From positions 1-64,000 of the forward strand of contig CAVGEY010000012.1 in assembly GCA_963628435.1 (NCBI GenBank): 64,000 bases of DNA, read 5' to 3'. Under the pieces are notes generated by a model. The model was not told where the DNA came from, ran no database searches, and saw only the letters and a program-made list of their open reading frames with translations. Made by a program: the position numbers and the translations under genes. Numbering within the stretch: position 1 is the first letter of the stretch; each line of letters starts with the position of its first letter. This document shows, one piece after another, positions 53,073 through 62,163 of this stretch. Source of the DNA: CAKSQF01 sp963628435 (GTDB lineage Bacteria > Bacillota > Clostridia > Oscillospirales > CAG-272).

Positions 53073-54406
53073 TTTGTGCTGTTTGATCCTCCCGTGGTTT
53101 TGTGTGAGCGTATGTAGCTTTTGCCCGCTCTCATATACTGAACAAGCGGAATGCGCGCGGGGCAGTTGTATGCGCAGGCGCCGCATTCGACACAGCTCAT
53201 TATGCCGAGATTTTCGGCATCGCCGAAAAGTCCGCGCTTTACACTTGATACAATGCTGCCCGTCATCAGTCTCATCGGGCAGACCGACAAGCAGCGCCCG
53301 CATCTGATGCAGGGCGATTCATCGCCGCCGAGTGAGCCCGCAAATCGTTTTGAGAAGAGAAGTATGCCCGAATTTCCTTTCGTAAGCGGTCTGTCGAATG
53401 ACGAAACGGTTGTTCCCATCATAGGGCCGCCGCAGATGAGCTTTTTCGGGATTTCGGTAAGCCCTCCGCAGAATTCGATTATATCACGGTATGACGAGCC
53501 GATGTATGCCAGAACATTTGACGGATGACGTACGCAGTCGCCCGCGACCGTAACGACACGGGATATCATCGGCATTCCGCCGTAAAAAGCGTCGTAAACC
53601 GCAACGCAGGTGCCGACATTGAAAATCACGCACCCCGCGTCGGCGGGAAGTTTGCCGGTCGGTATTTCACGCTCGGTTATCGCGTAGACGAGCTGGCGCT
53701 CGTCGCCCTGCGGATATTTCGTCGCAAGCGATGCGACCTCGAATCGGCTCCCCGCCGCCGCAATCGACATCGAGGTTATCGCGTCCGGCTTGTTGTCCTC
53801 GATTGCGATTACCCCTTTCGGTGCGCCGACGGCGTGCAGAAGAATTTTCGCGCCGCCGATTACCTTTTCGGGAAGTTCGTACATGAGACGATGGTCTGAT
53901 GTCAGAAAGGGCTCGCATTCGGAGCCGTTGATGATGACGGTGTCGGCTTTGCCGATTGCCGACTGAATTTTGGCGTATGTCGGGAAGGTCGCGCCGCCGT
54001 TGCCCGAAATGCCCGCGCGGCGTATGACTTCGATTATTTCGGCAGCGTCCGCCTCTTCGGGATTTTTGCCGAACGGTGTCACAGACGAATCTTTTTCGTA
54101 TTTTCCGTCGTTTTCTATCTTTATAAATTCAACCTGCCTGCCCGGCGAAATTTCCATGCTGCCGAATGCCGCAATCTTTCCGGATACGGGCGAGTGTACG
54201 GGGCAGCCCAGTCCCGATTGCACATCGGCAATCATCTGCCCCATGCGAACATAATCTCCGACTGCCACAGTCGGTTTCGCGGGCGTACCGATATGCTGAG
54301 AAAGTAAAACCGACAGTGTGTCGGGCGCGGGCATTACGACAATTTCCCTGTTGGATGTGTATTTATATTCTTTTACGTGTGTTCCGCCGCCGAATGTGTG
54401 TTTCAT
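53069..54406 (-). CDS. rnfC: Rnf complex subunit C (NADH-binding, iron-sulfur)
   Basis: 445 aa. Soluble membrane-associated subunit that passes electrons to NAD+. N-terminal FGGGTHVKEYKYTSNREIV, the NADH/FMN region GNGGATFPTYAKI and KYPQGDERQLVYAI, and two 4Fe-4S sites near the C-terminus, CIRCGRCLSVCP and CVECGACAYNCP. First gene of rnfCDGEAB. Its ATG overlaps the stop (TAATG) of a possible 20-codon leader reading frame. Confidence 0.97.
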   Translation of the reverse strand: MKHTFGGGTHVKEYKYTSNREIVVMPAPDTLSVLLSQHIGTPAKPTVAVGDYVRMGQMIADVQSGLGCPVHSPVSGKIAAFGSMEISPGRQVEFIKIENDGKYEKDSSVTPFGKNPEEADAAEIIEVIRRAGISGNGGATFPTYAKIQSAIGKADTVIINGSECEPFLTSDHRLMYELPEKVIGGAKILLHAVGAPKGVIAIEDNKPDAITSMSIAAAGSRFEVASLATKYPQGDERQLVYAITEREIPTGKLPADAGCVIFNVGTCVAVYDAFYGGMPMISRVVTVAGDCVRHPSNVLAYIGSSYRDIIEFCGGLTEIPKKLICGGPMMGTTVSSFDRPLTKGNSGILLFSKRFAGSLGGDESPCIRCGRCLSVCPMRLMTGSIVSSVKRGLFGDAENLGIMSCVECGACAYNCPARIPLVQYMRAGKSYIRSHKTTGGSNSTK

Positions 54407-54468
54407 TACGACCGAATCTCGCTTTCCGTCCGTTTTTTGAACTGTTTGTTGATTTTGTATATTGCCAT
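54406..54468 (-). CDS. possible 21-codon leader ORF coupled to rnfC
   Basis: Minus strand frame starting ATGGCAATATAC near 54468 encodes MAIYKINKQFKKRTESEIRS and stops in TAATG, sharing one base with the rnfC start. The ATG falls at the position expected for transcript +1 (7 nt after the -10 box), so it would be leaderless. No ribosome site. Could be chance. Confidence 0.25.
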   Translation of the reverse strand: MAIYKINKQFKKRTESEIRS

Positions 54469-54474
54469 GCGTAT

Positions 54475-54504
54475 ATTATAGCTCAAAACAGTACCGATTG
54501 TCAA
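54475..54504 (-). promoter_or_regulatory. promoter of the rnf operon
   Basis: Minus strand TTGACA (54504-54499), 18 bp, TATAAT (54480-54475), 70 bp before rnfC. Confidence 0.8.
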
Positions 54505-54584
54505 TAGATAATTGCAATAAGCTGTTATATTCCCCGCAGTGTGCCGGATTTTGTCCGAAAATATTTCGCCGAGTTCAAAAACTC

Positions 54585-54613
54585 TTGCAATTTTCGGACA
54601 TCTGCTGTATAAT
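54585..54613 (+). promoter_or_regulatory. promoter of the phosphoesterase gene
   Basis: TTGCAA (54585-54590), 17 bp, TATAAT (54608-54613), 60 bp before the start codon. Confidence 0.75.
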
Positions 54614-54672
54614 ACAGACATATATGACAGCTGAAATTTACACAAACGAAAAATCAAGGTTGGAGCAAAAAA

Positions 54673-55242
54673 ATGAATTTCTATATAGCCGATACTCACT
54701 TCTACGATAAAAAATGCATCGGATATGACGGGAGACCGTTTATCGATGTCGACAAAATGAATGATGCCATGATAAAAAACTGGAACAGCGCGGTAAAGGC
54801 GGATGATACGGTTTATGTCGTCGGCGATTTCTCGTTCGGAATGGGCGGAGATCTTATGTCGATAGCCGAACGCCTGCGCGGACACAAAATTCTCATACGC
54901 GGGAACCATGACAACGGAACCGATCTCAAATACGCTTTCGAGGAGGTCTACGATTATCTCGAAATCATGACCGAAAGCGGCAAGGTCGTGATGTCGCATT
55001 ACCCCATTCTTTCGTTCCGCGATATGCAGAAACCGGGTACGGTTCATATATACGGCCATGTGCATAACTCTTACGAGGCGAAAATCTGCGCCGACGCATA
55101 TTCAAGACTCGAAAAAATCAAGGGGTATCATATAGAGGCATACAATGTCGGAGTAATGCAGCGGTATATGGGGTATACTCCGCGCACGATTCAGGAACTC
55201 AGAACGCTCACGAAACAGTATCCGCTTGATTTTTCGCATTGA
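54673..55242 (+). CDS. small metallophosphoesterase (YfcE/phage-type calcineurin-like)
   Basis: 189 aa. MNFYIADTHFYD (Asp7, His9), VYVVGDFSFG, IRGNHDNG, VMSHYPILSF and YGHVHNSYE supply the binuclear metal site. The short length and compact motifs match the small phosphoesterases common in Firmicutes and phages; the substrate is unknown. It has its own promoter; GGAG precedes the ATG. The AraC-type regulator begins 54 bp downstream, with no terminator between them. Confidence 0.88.
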   Translation: MNFYIADTHFYDKKCIGYDGRPFIDVDKMNDAMIKNWNSAVKADDTVYVVGDFSFGMGGDLMSIAERLRGHKILIRGNHDNGTDLKYAFEEVYDYLEIMTESGKVVMSHYPILSFRDMQKPGTVHIYGHVHNSYEAKICADAYSRLEKIKGYHIEAYNVGVMQRYMGYTPRTIQELRTLTKQYPLDFSH

Positions 55243-55296
55243 AAATACGCCGAACGGCAAAGTCGAAAGCGGTAAAAGAAGGGATGGTTATAAAAA

Positions 55297-56232
55297 ATGG
55301 ACAACGGCAGTGAAAGCAAAATCTATGAAGCGTCTCCGATAAGAAAATTCGATGAACGGGAAAAACTTCACAGCTGTTTCGGCAGCGAAGAGGTTGCGTT
55401 CTCAAACTATGACCGTCAGGTCGCCGGAGTACCGTTTTCTATTCTCGAGGCGGGAGTGACCTATCCGAATCCCGACTATCTCATATCGCGCAGCAAAAAG
55501 GATCTGTTTCTGAAAAATCTGTATGTGCTCGAATATGTGCAGAAGGGAACGGGAACTCTCGAAACCGAACACAAAAACTATACGCTGAAAGCCGGAGACA
55601 GCTATTTAATAAAGAAGAATACCGAATGTGTTTACTATTCATCGCCCGATGATCCGCTGAAAAAAATGTGGATAAACTGTGCGGGACAGATTATGGACTC
55701 GCTTACCGCGCTCAACGGATTCGACAGGGACGAAAATCCCGTGATAATCACGAATATAAATACCGAACTCAGGTTCCGCACGATAATGAACATCGTGTCA
55801 AAAGCGGAATTGCTTGACGCGTACGAGATAAACAGACAGACGATTCATCAGATAGTCGACATTATGGCGGCGATGTATAAGACGATAAGTTACAGCGACA
55901 GGTCGAACGACGATCTCGCCGAGCGGGTAAAGAAGATGATAGATTCGACGCCGTTCTACAAAATCCGTATCGAGGACATATCCGAATACGAACATTATTC
56001 GCAGAGACATATAAACAGAATGTTTACCGGCAAATACGGTGTAACGCCGAAACAGTATCTGACAAGCAGAAAAATCGAAGCCGCGAAGGATATGCTGACA
56101 AGCAGCGGAAAATCTGTCAAGGAAGTCGCCGAACTGCTCGGGTTCTGCGATGAGCATCATTTCATGAACACATTTAAGAGAGTTACCGGCTATTCGGTCG
56201 GAGTCTGGCGCGGCGAAGCTCTGAAAAAATGA
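55297..56232 (+). CDS. AraC family transcriptional regulator
   Basis: 311 aa. N-terminal cupin-like sensing domain (about 60-160; LEYVQKGTGTLETEHKNYTLKAGDSYLIKKNTE) and a C-terminal double helix-turn-helix (about 212-305; IRIEDISEYEHYSQRHINRMFTGKYGVTPKQYLTSRKIEAAKDML, then VKEVAELLGFCDEHHFMNTFKRVTGYSVGVWR). Such regulators usually control sugar-use genes; no sugar operon adjoins it, so its targets lie elsewhere or are itself. GAAGGGATGG precedes the ATG. Confidence 0.93.
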   Translation: MDNGSESKIYEASPIRKFDEREKLHSCFGSEEVAFSNYDRQVAGVPFSILEAGVTYPNPDYLISRSKKDLFLKNLYVLEYVQKGTGTLETEHKNYTLKAGDSYLIKKNTECVYYSSPDDPLKKMWINCAGQIMDSLTALNGFDRDENPVIITNINTELRFRTIMNIVSKAELLDAYEINRQTIHQIVDIMAAMYKTISYSDRSNDDLAERVKKMIDSTPFYKIRIEDISEYEHYSQRHINRMFTGKYGVTPKQYLTSRKIEAAKDMLTSSGKSVKEVAELLGFCDEHHFMNTFKRVTGYSVGVWRGEALKK

Positions 56233-56272
56233 TTTTCGACAGTTGATATACGGCATCGTCGGCGTTTTTTAC

Positions 56273-56301
56273 TTGACATTTCGCGTCTGTTATGTTAAAA
56301 T
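56273..56301 (+). promoter_or_regulatory. promoter of the gluQ-MATE unit
   Basis: TTGACA (56273-56278), 17 bp, TAAAAT (56296-56301), about 50 bp before the TTG start. Confidence 0.75.
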
Positions 56302-56352
56302 CACAAGGCATGCGCCGATAATTTTTACACAAGGTTCAGAGAGGGTGCTGTT

Positions 56353-57288
56353 TTGAGCGAAAATAAAACAGTCGGCCGCTTCGCGCCGACACCGAGCGGA
56401 CGTATGCATCTCGGAAACGTGATGTGTGCGCTGCTGTCATGGCTGTCGGCAAGATCGAAAGGCGGAAAAGTCATACTCCGTATCGAGGATCTCGATACAT
56501 ACCGCTGCGGATGGGAAGAAAACACCGAAATACTTATAGACGACCTGAATTTTCTCGGGCTTGAGTTTGACGGCGGATATGACAGAACCGAATGGCAGTC
56601 GGCGCGTACGCCGATTTACGAAAAGGCGTTCGGAATACTTAAAGAAAAAAAGCTCGTTTATCCCTGTATATGCTCGCGTGCCGAACTGCACGCGGCGACC
56701 GCTCCGCATGACAGCGACGGAAATTATATTTATTCGGGCAGGTGCTATCTGAACTTTCAAAAGGGAATTTTGCCGCCTCCCGGCGCACATCCGTCAATGA
56801 GGGTGCATGTGCCGAGCGAATCTGTTTCATTTACCGACCGTATATTCGGCCCTTTTTCCGAAAATCTCGCCGATGAGTGCGGAGATTTCATAGTGCGGAG
56901 AGCCGACGGTGTCTATGCCTATCAGCTTGCGGTTACCGTCGATGACGGACTTTCGGGAATTACCGAAATATTCCGCGGACGCGACCTTTTGTCGTCAACT
57001 CCGCGTCAGCTCTGGCTTTTCGGTATGCTGGGGCTTGAGCCGCCCGCCGACTATTATCATGTGCCGCTTCTGACCGACTCATGCGGACGGCGTCTTTCAA
57101 AACGGGACAAAGACCTTGATATGGGCGCACTCAGAGAAAAATACGGCTGTCCCGAGCCGATATTCGGAATCCTTGCCGCCGCGCTCGGATTTACCGAGAA
57201 TGCCGAGCCGATGAGGCTCGAAGAACTTCTGCCGCTTTTTTCGGCGGAAAAAATACCGAGGCATGATATATGCCTGCCGTCCGTGTGA
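56353..57288 (+). CDS. gluQ: glutamyl-Q tRNA(Asp) synthetase-like protein
   Basis: 311 aa, the size of GluQ-RS (about 300 aa) and much shorter than GltX. It is the catalytic core of glutamyl-tRNA synthetase without the anticodon-binding domain: APTPSGRMHLGNVM (HIGH-like), ILRIEDLDTYR, a zinc-type site CICSR with YSGRC, AVTVDDGLSGITEIFRGRDLLSSTPRQ, and RLSKRDKD (KMSKS-like). GluQ attaches glutamate to queuosine in tRNA(Asp). Start TTG at 56353 after GAGGGTG. A MATE pump gene follows by 52 bp. Confidence 0.9.
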   Translation: MSENKTVGRFAPTPSGRMHLGNVMCALLSWLSARSKGGKVILRIEDLDTYRCGWEENTEILIDDLNFLGLEFDGGYDRTEWQSARTPIYEKAFGILKEKKLVYPCICSRAELHAATAPHDSDGNYIYSGRCYLNFQKGILPPPGAHPSMRVHVPSESVSFTDRIFGPFSENLADECGDFIVRRADGVYAYQLAVTVDDGLSGITEIFRGRDLLSSTPRQLWLFGMLGLEPPADYYHVPLLTDSCGRRLSKRDKDLDMGALREKYGCPEPIFGILAAALGFTENAEPMRLEELLPLFSAEKIPRHDICLPSV

Positions 57289-57340
57289 CGATACCGAAAT
57301 CGAAAACCGAGCGGCCGATTACCGAAAGAGAGAAAAAGAT

Positions 57341-58762
57341 ATGGACGAAGCATTATCCGAAAATAACGAAACCACCGCGTCTGCCGAAAACAGTCTTGTT
57401 GACGGAAAAAGACCGCTTTTGCTGAAAATACTTCTGTATACGCTGCCCGTTATAGCGTCGGGCGTGCTTCAGCTTCTTTTCAACGCCGCCGATGTAATTG
57501 TGGTCGGACGATTTTCCGGAGACGCTGCGCTTGCGGCGGTCGGTTCGACCGGCGCGCTTATCAATCTCATCGTCAATCTTATGACCGGTCTGTCGGTCGG
57601 CGCATCGGTTTCGGTCGCGCACGCCTACGGAGAGCAAAATGATAAGGTTCTGTCCGATGTCGTTCATACATCCATGCTCGTGAGCGTAATCGGCGGAGTT
57701 CTGTTCGGAATCATCGGATTTGTCGGTGCGCGCACCTTTCTCGGCTGGATGGCAACTCCCGACAATGTCATTGAACTGTCGACACTCTATATGAGAATAT
57801 ATTTTGTCGGCGTGCCGATTATGATGATCTATAACTTCGGCGCATCCATACTCCGTTCAATCGGAGACACCAAACATCCGCTTATCTTTCTCGCGATTTC
57901 GGGCGTGCTGAATGTCTTTCTGAACCTCTTTTTCGTCATCGTTCTCAAAATGAGCGTTGACGGTGTCGCATACGCGACCGTGATTTCACAGGCACTGTCG
58001 GCAACCCTTGTCGTTGTTTTCCTTATGAGAGCGAAAGGCGCGTACAGACTTGTGCCGTCAAAACTCCGCATACATAAACACGAATTCATAAAAATTCTGC
58101 GGGTCGGCATACCCGCAGGGCTTCAGGGAACCGTCTTTTCGCTTTCGAATGTCGTTATACAGTCATCGGTAAACGCTTTCGGCAAAATCGCGATGGCGGG
58201 ATGCACCGCCGCGTCGAACATCGAGGGATTTATCTATATCAGCATGAACTCCTACTATCATGCCGCGGTTACATTTGTCGGACAGAATGTCGGCGCGGGA
58301 CATCCCGAACGTATCCGCAAGGTTATGCTGTCCTGCATGCTGCTCGTTACGATTACCGGCGGTCTGCTCGGAGCGATTGCGATGATTTTCAGACGCGAAC
58401 TGCTCGGAATCTACTGTACCGAAAATCCGCTTGCGATCGAGTACGGAATCGTCAGAATGACGATTATCAGCACGACCTATGTTCTGTGCGGAATCATGGA
58501 TTCGTTTACCGGATGCATACGCGGTATGGGCAACTCGCTTGCTCCGATGATTATCGCGATGGTCGGTGCCTGCGGCTCGCGTATCCTCTGGATAAATACG
58601 GTCTACGCATGGTATGTGACAACAAATGAGTACGCGAAACTCTTTATGCTCTTTATCTGTTACCCCGTGTCATGGCTTCTCACCGTTCTCGCTCTTATTG
58701 TCTGCTTCGAGATTGTCAGAAAAAATCTTTACAAGCGTATGAATGCGAAAACGTCAGACTGA
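57341..58762 (+). CDS. MATE family efflux transporter
   Basis: 473 aa from the ATG at 57341; the open frame begins earlier inside gluQ. Twelve membrane segments in two bundles. ADVIVVGRFSGDAALAAVGSTGALINLI, LSVGASVSVAHAYGEQN, VGQNVGAGHPERIRKVM and FTGCIRGMGNSLAPMIIAMVGACGSRI are MATE signatures of the DinF/NorM-like Firmicute branch. Cation-driven export of drugs or metabolites; substrate unknown. Confidence 0.93.
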   Translation: MDEALSENNETTASAENSLVDGKRPLLLKILLYTLPVIASGVLQLLFNAADVIVVGRFSGDAALAAVGSTGALINLIVNLMTGLSVGASVSVAHAYGEQNDKVLSDVVHTSMLVSVIGGVLFGIIGFVGARTFLGWMATPDNVIELSTLYMRIYFVGVPIMMIYNFGASILRSIGDTKHPLIFLAISGVLNVFLNLFFVIVLKMSVDGVAYATVISQALSATLVVVFLMRAKGAYRLVPSKLRIHKHEFIKILRVGIPAGLQGTVFSLSNVVIQSSVNAFGKIAMAGCTAASNIEGFIYISMNSYYHAAVTFVGQNVGAGHPERIRKVMLSCMLLVTITGGLLGAIAMIFRRELLGIYCTENPLAIEYGIVRMTIISTTYVLCGIMDSFTGCIRGMGNSLAPMIIAMVGACGSRILWINTVYAWYVTTNEYAKLFMLFICYPVSWLLTVLALIVCFEIVRKNLYKRMNAKTSD

Positions 58763-58822
58763 AAATATCAAAGATAATATAGAGATAATATATTGAAAAG
58801 GACAAAATAAAAGGAAATCAGC

Positions 58823-60991
58823 ATGGATATAAGAAAAACACTTGCCGAAGAGCTGAAGCTCTCGGACACCGTAGTCGACAACATCATCACCCTTATTGAT
58901 GAGGGAAACACCATACCGTTTATCGCGAGATACCGCAAGGAAAAAACGGGATCGCTTGACGATCAGGTACTGCGTGATTTCGATGAAAGGCTCAAATATC
59001 TCCGCAGTTTCGAGGAACAGCGCGAGAAGATCACGAATGCCATTACCGAGCAGGGAGTGATGACCGACGAAATCGCGGCGGCACTTGACGGAGCGCGCAC
59101 GCTCACCGAACTTGAAGACATCTACCGTCCGTACAGACCGAAGCGCAAAACGCGCGCCTCTGTCGCAAAAGCAAAAGGACTTTCTCCGCTTGCCGATGCG
59201 ATATATGCTCAGGAAAAGAACTCGCAGACACCCGGGGAGCTGGCAAAAGATTATATAAATTCCGAACTCGGAGTGGAAAGCGTCGAGGAGGCTCTTGCCG
59301 GAGCATCCGATATAATCGCCGAGATGATTTCGGATGACGCGAATGTACGCGGAAGAATTCGCTATGTCTGCTTTATGAACGGTAAAATCACCGCATCCGG
59401 GGATGCCGAGGATCTCGGAGTTTATGAGACCTACCGCGCGTTCACGGCGCCGATAAACGGCATAAAGGGCTACCAGATTCTTGCCGTCAACCGCGGAGAA
59501 AGAGAAGATATGCTGAAAGTCGGCATTGATTTTGACCGCGCGAAGGCGATGAATATAATCTCGTCAATCCACGTAAAGGAAGGCTCGCCCTGCACCGAAA
59601 CAGTTAAGGCGGCGGCGGAGGATGCCTATGACCGTCTGATATTCCCGTCAATCGAACGCGACATCAGAAACGAGCTGACCGATAACGCGTCCGACTCGGC
59701 TATAAAAGTGTTCTCGCTCAATCTCCGTCAGCTGCTTATGCAGCCGCCGGTTAAAAACAAAATCGCGCTCGGACTCGATCCCGGATACCGCATGGGCTGT
59801 AAATGCGCGGTCGTTGACCGTACGGGCAAGGTACTCGATACCGGCGTCATAAATCCCGTTCCCGAATTCAAGCGTGTCGAACAGGCAAAATCATTCATAC
59901 GCGCGTGGATAAAGAAATACGGCGTTCAGATAATCGCGGTCGGAAACGGTACCGCATCTCACGAAACCGAAATTTTCGCCGCCGAAATGGTCAGGGAATT
60001 TCCCGGAACCGCCTATATGGTGGTCAGCGAGGCGGGCGCGTCGGTTTATTCGGCATCCGCTCTCGCGGCAAAAGAATTTCCCGAATATGACGTCAACTTA
60101 AGATCGGCAATCTCGATTGCGAGAAGACTTCAGGATCCGCTTGCCGAGCTTGTAAAAATCGATCCGAAAGCAATCGGCGTCGGACAGTATCAGCATGATC
60201 TGCCGCAGAACAAACTCTCGGACGCGCTTGACGGCGTGGTCGAGGACTGCGTGAACGCGGTCGGTGTCGATCTGAACACCGCATCGCCCTCTCTGCTGCG
60301 CAGAATTTCGGGAATCAGCCAGACGGTTGCCGCAAATATCGTCGCCTATCGCGATGAAAACGGCGCATTCACATCGCGCGCCGAACTCAAAAAAGTTCCG
60401 AAACTCGGGCCGAAGGCTTACGAGCAGTGCGCGGGATTTCTGCGTGTCGCCGAGAGCAAAAACTATCTCGACCGCACGGGCGTTCACCCCGAAAGCTATG
60501 AGGCGGCCAAAGGTCTGCTTGCCGAATGCGGCATTGATACCGCGGTGCTCGGAAAATCTTATTCGGCCGACAAATTCGAGGCGCTTGATACGAAAATCGA
60601 TGAAATCGGTCTGTCTGTACTTGCCGAAAGACTCGGCGTCGGCGAGCCGACACTTGCCGATATCGTTAAGGAACTGAAAAAGCCGGGCAGAGACCCCAGA
60701 GACGAACTGCCCGCACCTCTGCTTCGCACCGATGTACTCGGAATAGAGAGCCTTACCGTCGGTATGGAGCTTAAAGGCACGGTCAGAAATGTCACCGATT
60801 TCGGCGCGTTCGTCGATATAGGAATACATCAGGACGGACTCGTTCATATTTCGCAGCTTGCCGACAGAAGAGTAAATCATCCGTCGGAGGTCGTTAAAGT
60901 CGGAGATATTGTGAATGTCCGCGTGATTTCGGTGGATGTCGCAAAGGGCAGAATCGGGCTTTCGATGCGTTCGGAAAAAAAGAAAGATTAA
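58823..60991 (+). CDS. tex: Tex-like RNA-binding transcriptional accessory protein
   Basis: 722 aa. N-terminal helical region (LADTVVDNIITLIDEGNTIPFIARYRKEKTG type), YqgF-like RNase H fold (ALGLDPGYRMGCKCAVVD), helix-hairpin-helix (ISGISQTVAANIVAYRDENG, LKKVPKLGPKAYEQCAGFLR) and a C-terminal S1 domain (about 648-718, GTVRNVTDFGAFVDIG). Tex is a conserved nucleic-acid-binding protein involved in transcription. RBS AAAGGA. The 60-bp gap upstream contains two copies of agataatata; no clear promoter. A terminator follows. Confidence 0.96.
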   Translation: MDIRKTLAEELKLSDTVVDNIITLIDEGNTIPFIARYRKEKTGSLDDQVLRDFDERLKYLRSFEEQREKITNAITEQGVMTDEIAAALDGARTLTELEDIYRPYRPKRKTRASVAKAKGLSPLADAIYAQEKNSQTPGELAKDYINSELGVESVEEALAGASDIIAEMISDDANVRGRIRYVCFMNGKITASGDAEDLGVYETYRAFTAPINGIKGYQILAVNRGEREDMLKVGIDFDRAKAMNIISSIHVKEGSPCTETVKAAAEDAYDRLIFPSIERDIRNELTDNASDSAIKVFSLNLRQLLMQPPVKNKIALGLDPGYRMGCKCAVVDRTGKVLDTGVINPVPEFKRVEQAKSFIRAWIKKYGVQIIAVGNGTASHETEIFAAEMVREFPGTAYMVVSEAGASVYSASALAAKEFPEYDVNLRSAISIARRLQDPLAELVKIDPKAIGVGQYQHDLPQNKLSDALDGVVEDCVNAVGVDLNTASPSLLRRISGISQTVAANIVAYRDENGAFTSRAELKKVPKLGPKAYEQCAGFLRVAESKNYLDRTGVHPESYEAAKGLLAECGIDTAVLGKSYSADKFEALDTKIDEIGLSVLAERLGVGEPTLADIVKELKKPGRDPRDELPAPLLRTDVLGIESLTVGMELKGTVRNVTDFGAFVDIGIHQDGLVHISQLADRRVNHPSEVVKVGDIVNVRVISVDVAKGRIGLSMRSEKKKD

Positions 60992-60996
60992 AAAAT

Positions 60997-61031
60997 GCCG
61001 GAAAGAGCGGATTCGCTCTTTCCGGCTTTTT
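60997..61031. terminator. terminator between tex and the LacI regulator gene
   Basis: 13-bp perfect stem (60997-61009 with 61014-61026), 4-nt loop, TTTTT on the right and AAAAA on the left, so it serves both convergent genes. Confidence 0.85.
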
Positions 61032-61054
61032 CGTTATGTGAAAGCTGCGTCAAT

Positions 61055-62014
61055 TCATTCATTGTATACGGCAAGTTCCGACGGAACGTATGTGTTTTTC
61101 GATTCGGGGAACAGCCCGTATTTCAGATATTCCTCCGCGGCGGCAACTGCCGCCTTTGCCTGTGTCTCCGCTTTCTGATTGACTGCCGCGCGAACGGCGG
61201 TCTGATTTTTTTCGGGAGGACAGCGCAAGTCGTGTCCGAAAAATTCGCATCTTTCGTAAATTCCCGCCTTTTTTGCCGCGAGCTTGATTTCATCCAGAAC
61301 TCCGTCGGACGAGTAGACCGAATAACGGTCGGATGCGGGAAGCGAGCTTAAAAGCGCCGCCGTTTTGGACGGGAAGGTCTTGCCGTAAGCGGGCAGCTCG
61401 ATTTTGACCGCATCTTTCAACTCGGCGGCTTCCGAAAATCCGCGGACACGCGCATTGCAGTTGCTGTTTCCCGAACTTGTGAGAATTATCGGCCTGCCGC
61501 TCGAATGGGCGGCAAAATATTTGCCCATGAGAAAGCCGTCGCGGGCCGCGTCGCTTCCGATATAGAATGTGTTTGTAATGTCCGAATATTCGGAGAGGAG
61601 AATGACGAGGGAATGTTCGGACAGTTTTTCGAGCATTGCGCGGCTGTCGGATGACTGACCGCAGACCGCTATAACCGCTTTTGCCCGCATTTCTTCGGCC
61701 TCTTTGAGATAGCGCAGAACGGTTTTGCCGCCGAGTCCCGAATAAATGTTGTATTTGCAGCTCAGCGTTCTGTCTACATTCAAAAGTCCCGAATAAAGTT
61801 TTTCTTTCCAGAAAAAGTTCGGGACTTCGGGAACAATAAAATACAAATCGCAGCGATCGCCGCCGTCTTTTGCCGTCGAAACCGAGTCGGCGGCATTGAA
61901 AACACGCTCACGGGTAGCATCGTCGATTCCGCCGCAGTGATTGAGTACACGGCTGACGGTGGACGGGGTTGTGCCGGAAAGACGCGCGATTTCTGCCAAA
62001 TTGAAATTTTTCAC
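61055..62014 (-). CDS. LacI family transcriptional regulator
   Basis: 319 aa. N-terminal HTH NLAEIARLSGTTPSTVSRVLNHCGGIDDATRERV and a type-1 periplasmic-binding-like effector domain (IGSDAARDGFLMGKYFAAHSSGRPIILTSSG). Start GTG at 62014, 7 nt after GGAGGGAT. It lies divergent to a Gfo/Idh/MocA dehydrogenase and a permease, its likely targets and perhaps its source of inducer. The sequence at its promoter suggests autoregulation. Confidence 0.93.
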   Translation of the reverse strand: MKNFNLAEIARLSGTTPSTVSRVLNHCGGIDDATRERVFNAADSVSTAKDGGDRCDLYFIVPEVPNFFWKEKLYSGLLNVDRTLSCKYNIYSGLGGKTVLRYLKEAEEMRAKAVIAVCGQSSDSRAMLEKLSEHSLVILLSEYSDITNTFYIGSDAARDGFLMGKYFAAHSSGRPIILTSSGNSNCNARVRGFSEAAELKDAVKIELPAYGKTFPSKTAALLSSLPASDRYSVYSSDGVLDEIKLAAKKAGIYERCEFFGHDLRCPPEKNQTAVRAAVNQKAETQAKAAVAAAEEYLKYGLFPESKNTYVPSELAVYNE

Positions 62015-62041
62015 AAAAATCCCTCCGAATAATTGGTATGT

Positions 62042-62055
62042 TTGTACATGAACAA
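62042..62055. promoter_or_regulatory. candidate operator for the LacI-type regulator
   Basis: TTGTACATGAACAA is a near-perfect palindrome (12 of 14 positions) in the divergent gap. It overlaps the presumed -35 of the rightward gene (TGAACA 62049-62054, 18 bp, TATACT 62073-62078) and lies in the leader of the leftward gene. Confidence 0.5.
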
Positions 62056-62118
62056 AAAGATACGGATTGTGCTATACTTAATCATCGGTGAATTTATTAC
62101 ATCTGTTATTTCACAACT

Positions 62119-62147
62119 ATTTTACAACATTTATCATGCTGTGTCAA
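62119..62147 (-). promoter_or_regulatory. promoter of the LacI-type regulator gene
   Basis: Minus strand TTGACA (62147-62142), 17 bp, TAAAAT (62124-62119), about 105 bp before the GTG start. Confidence 0.7.
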
Positions 62148-62163
62148 CAGAGGAGAATCGGAT

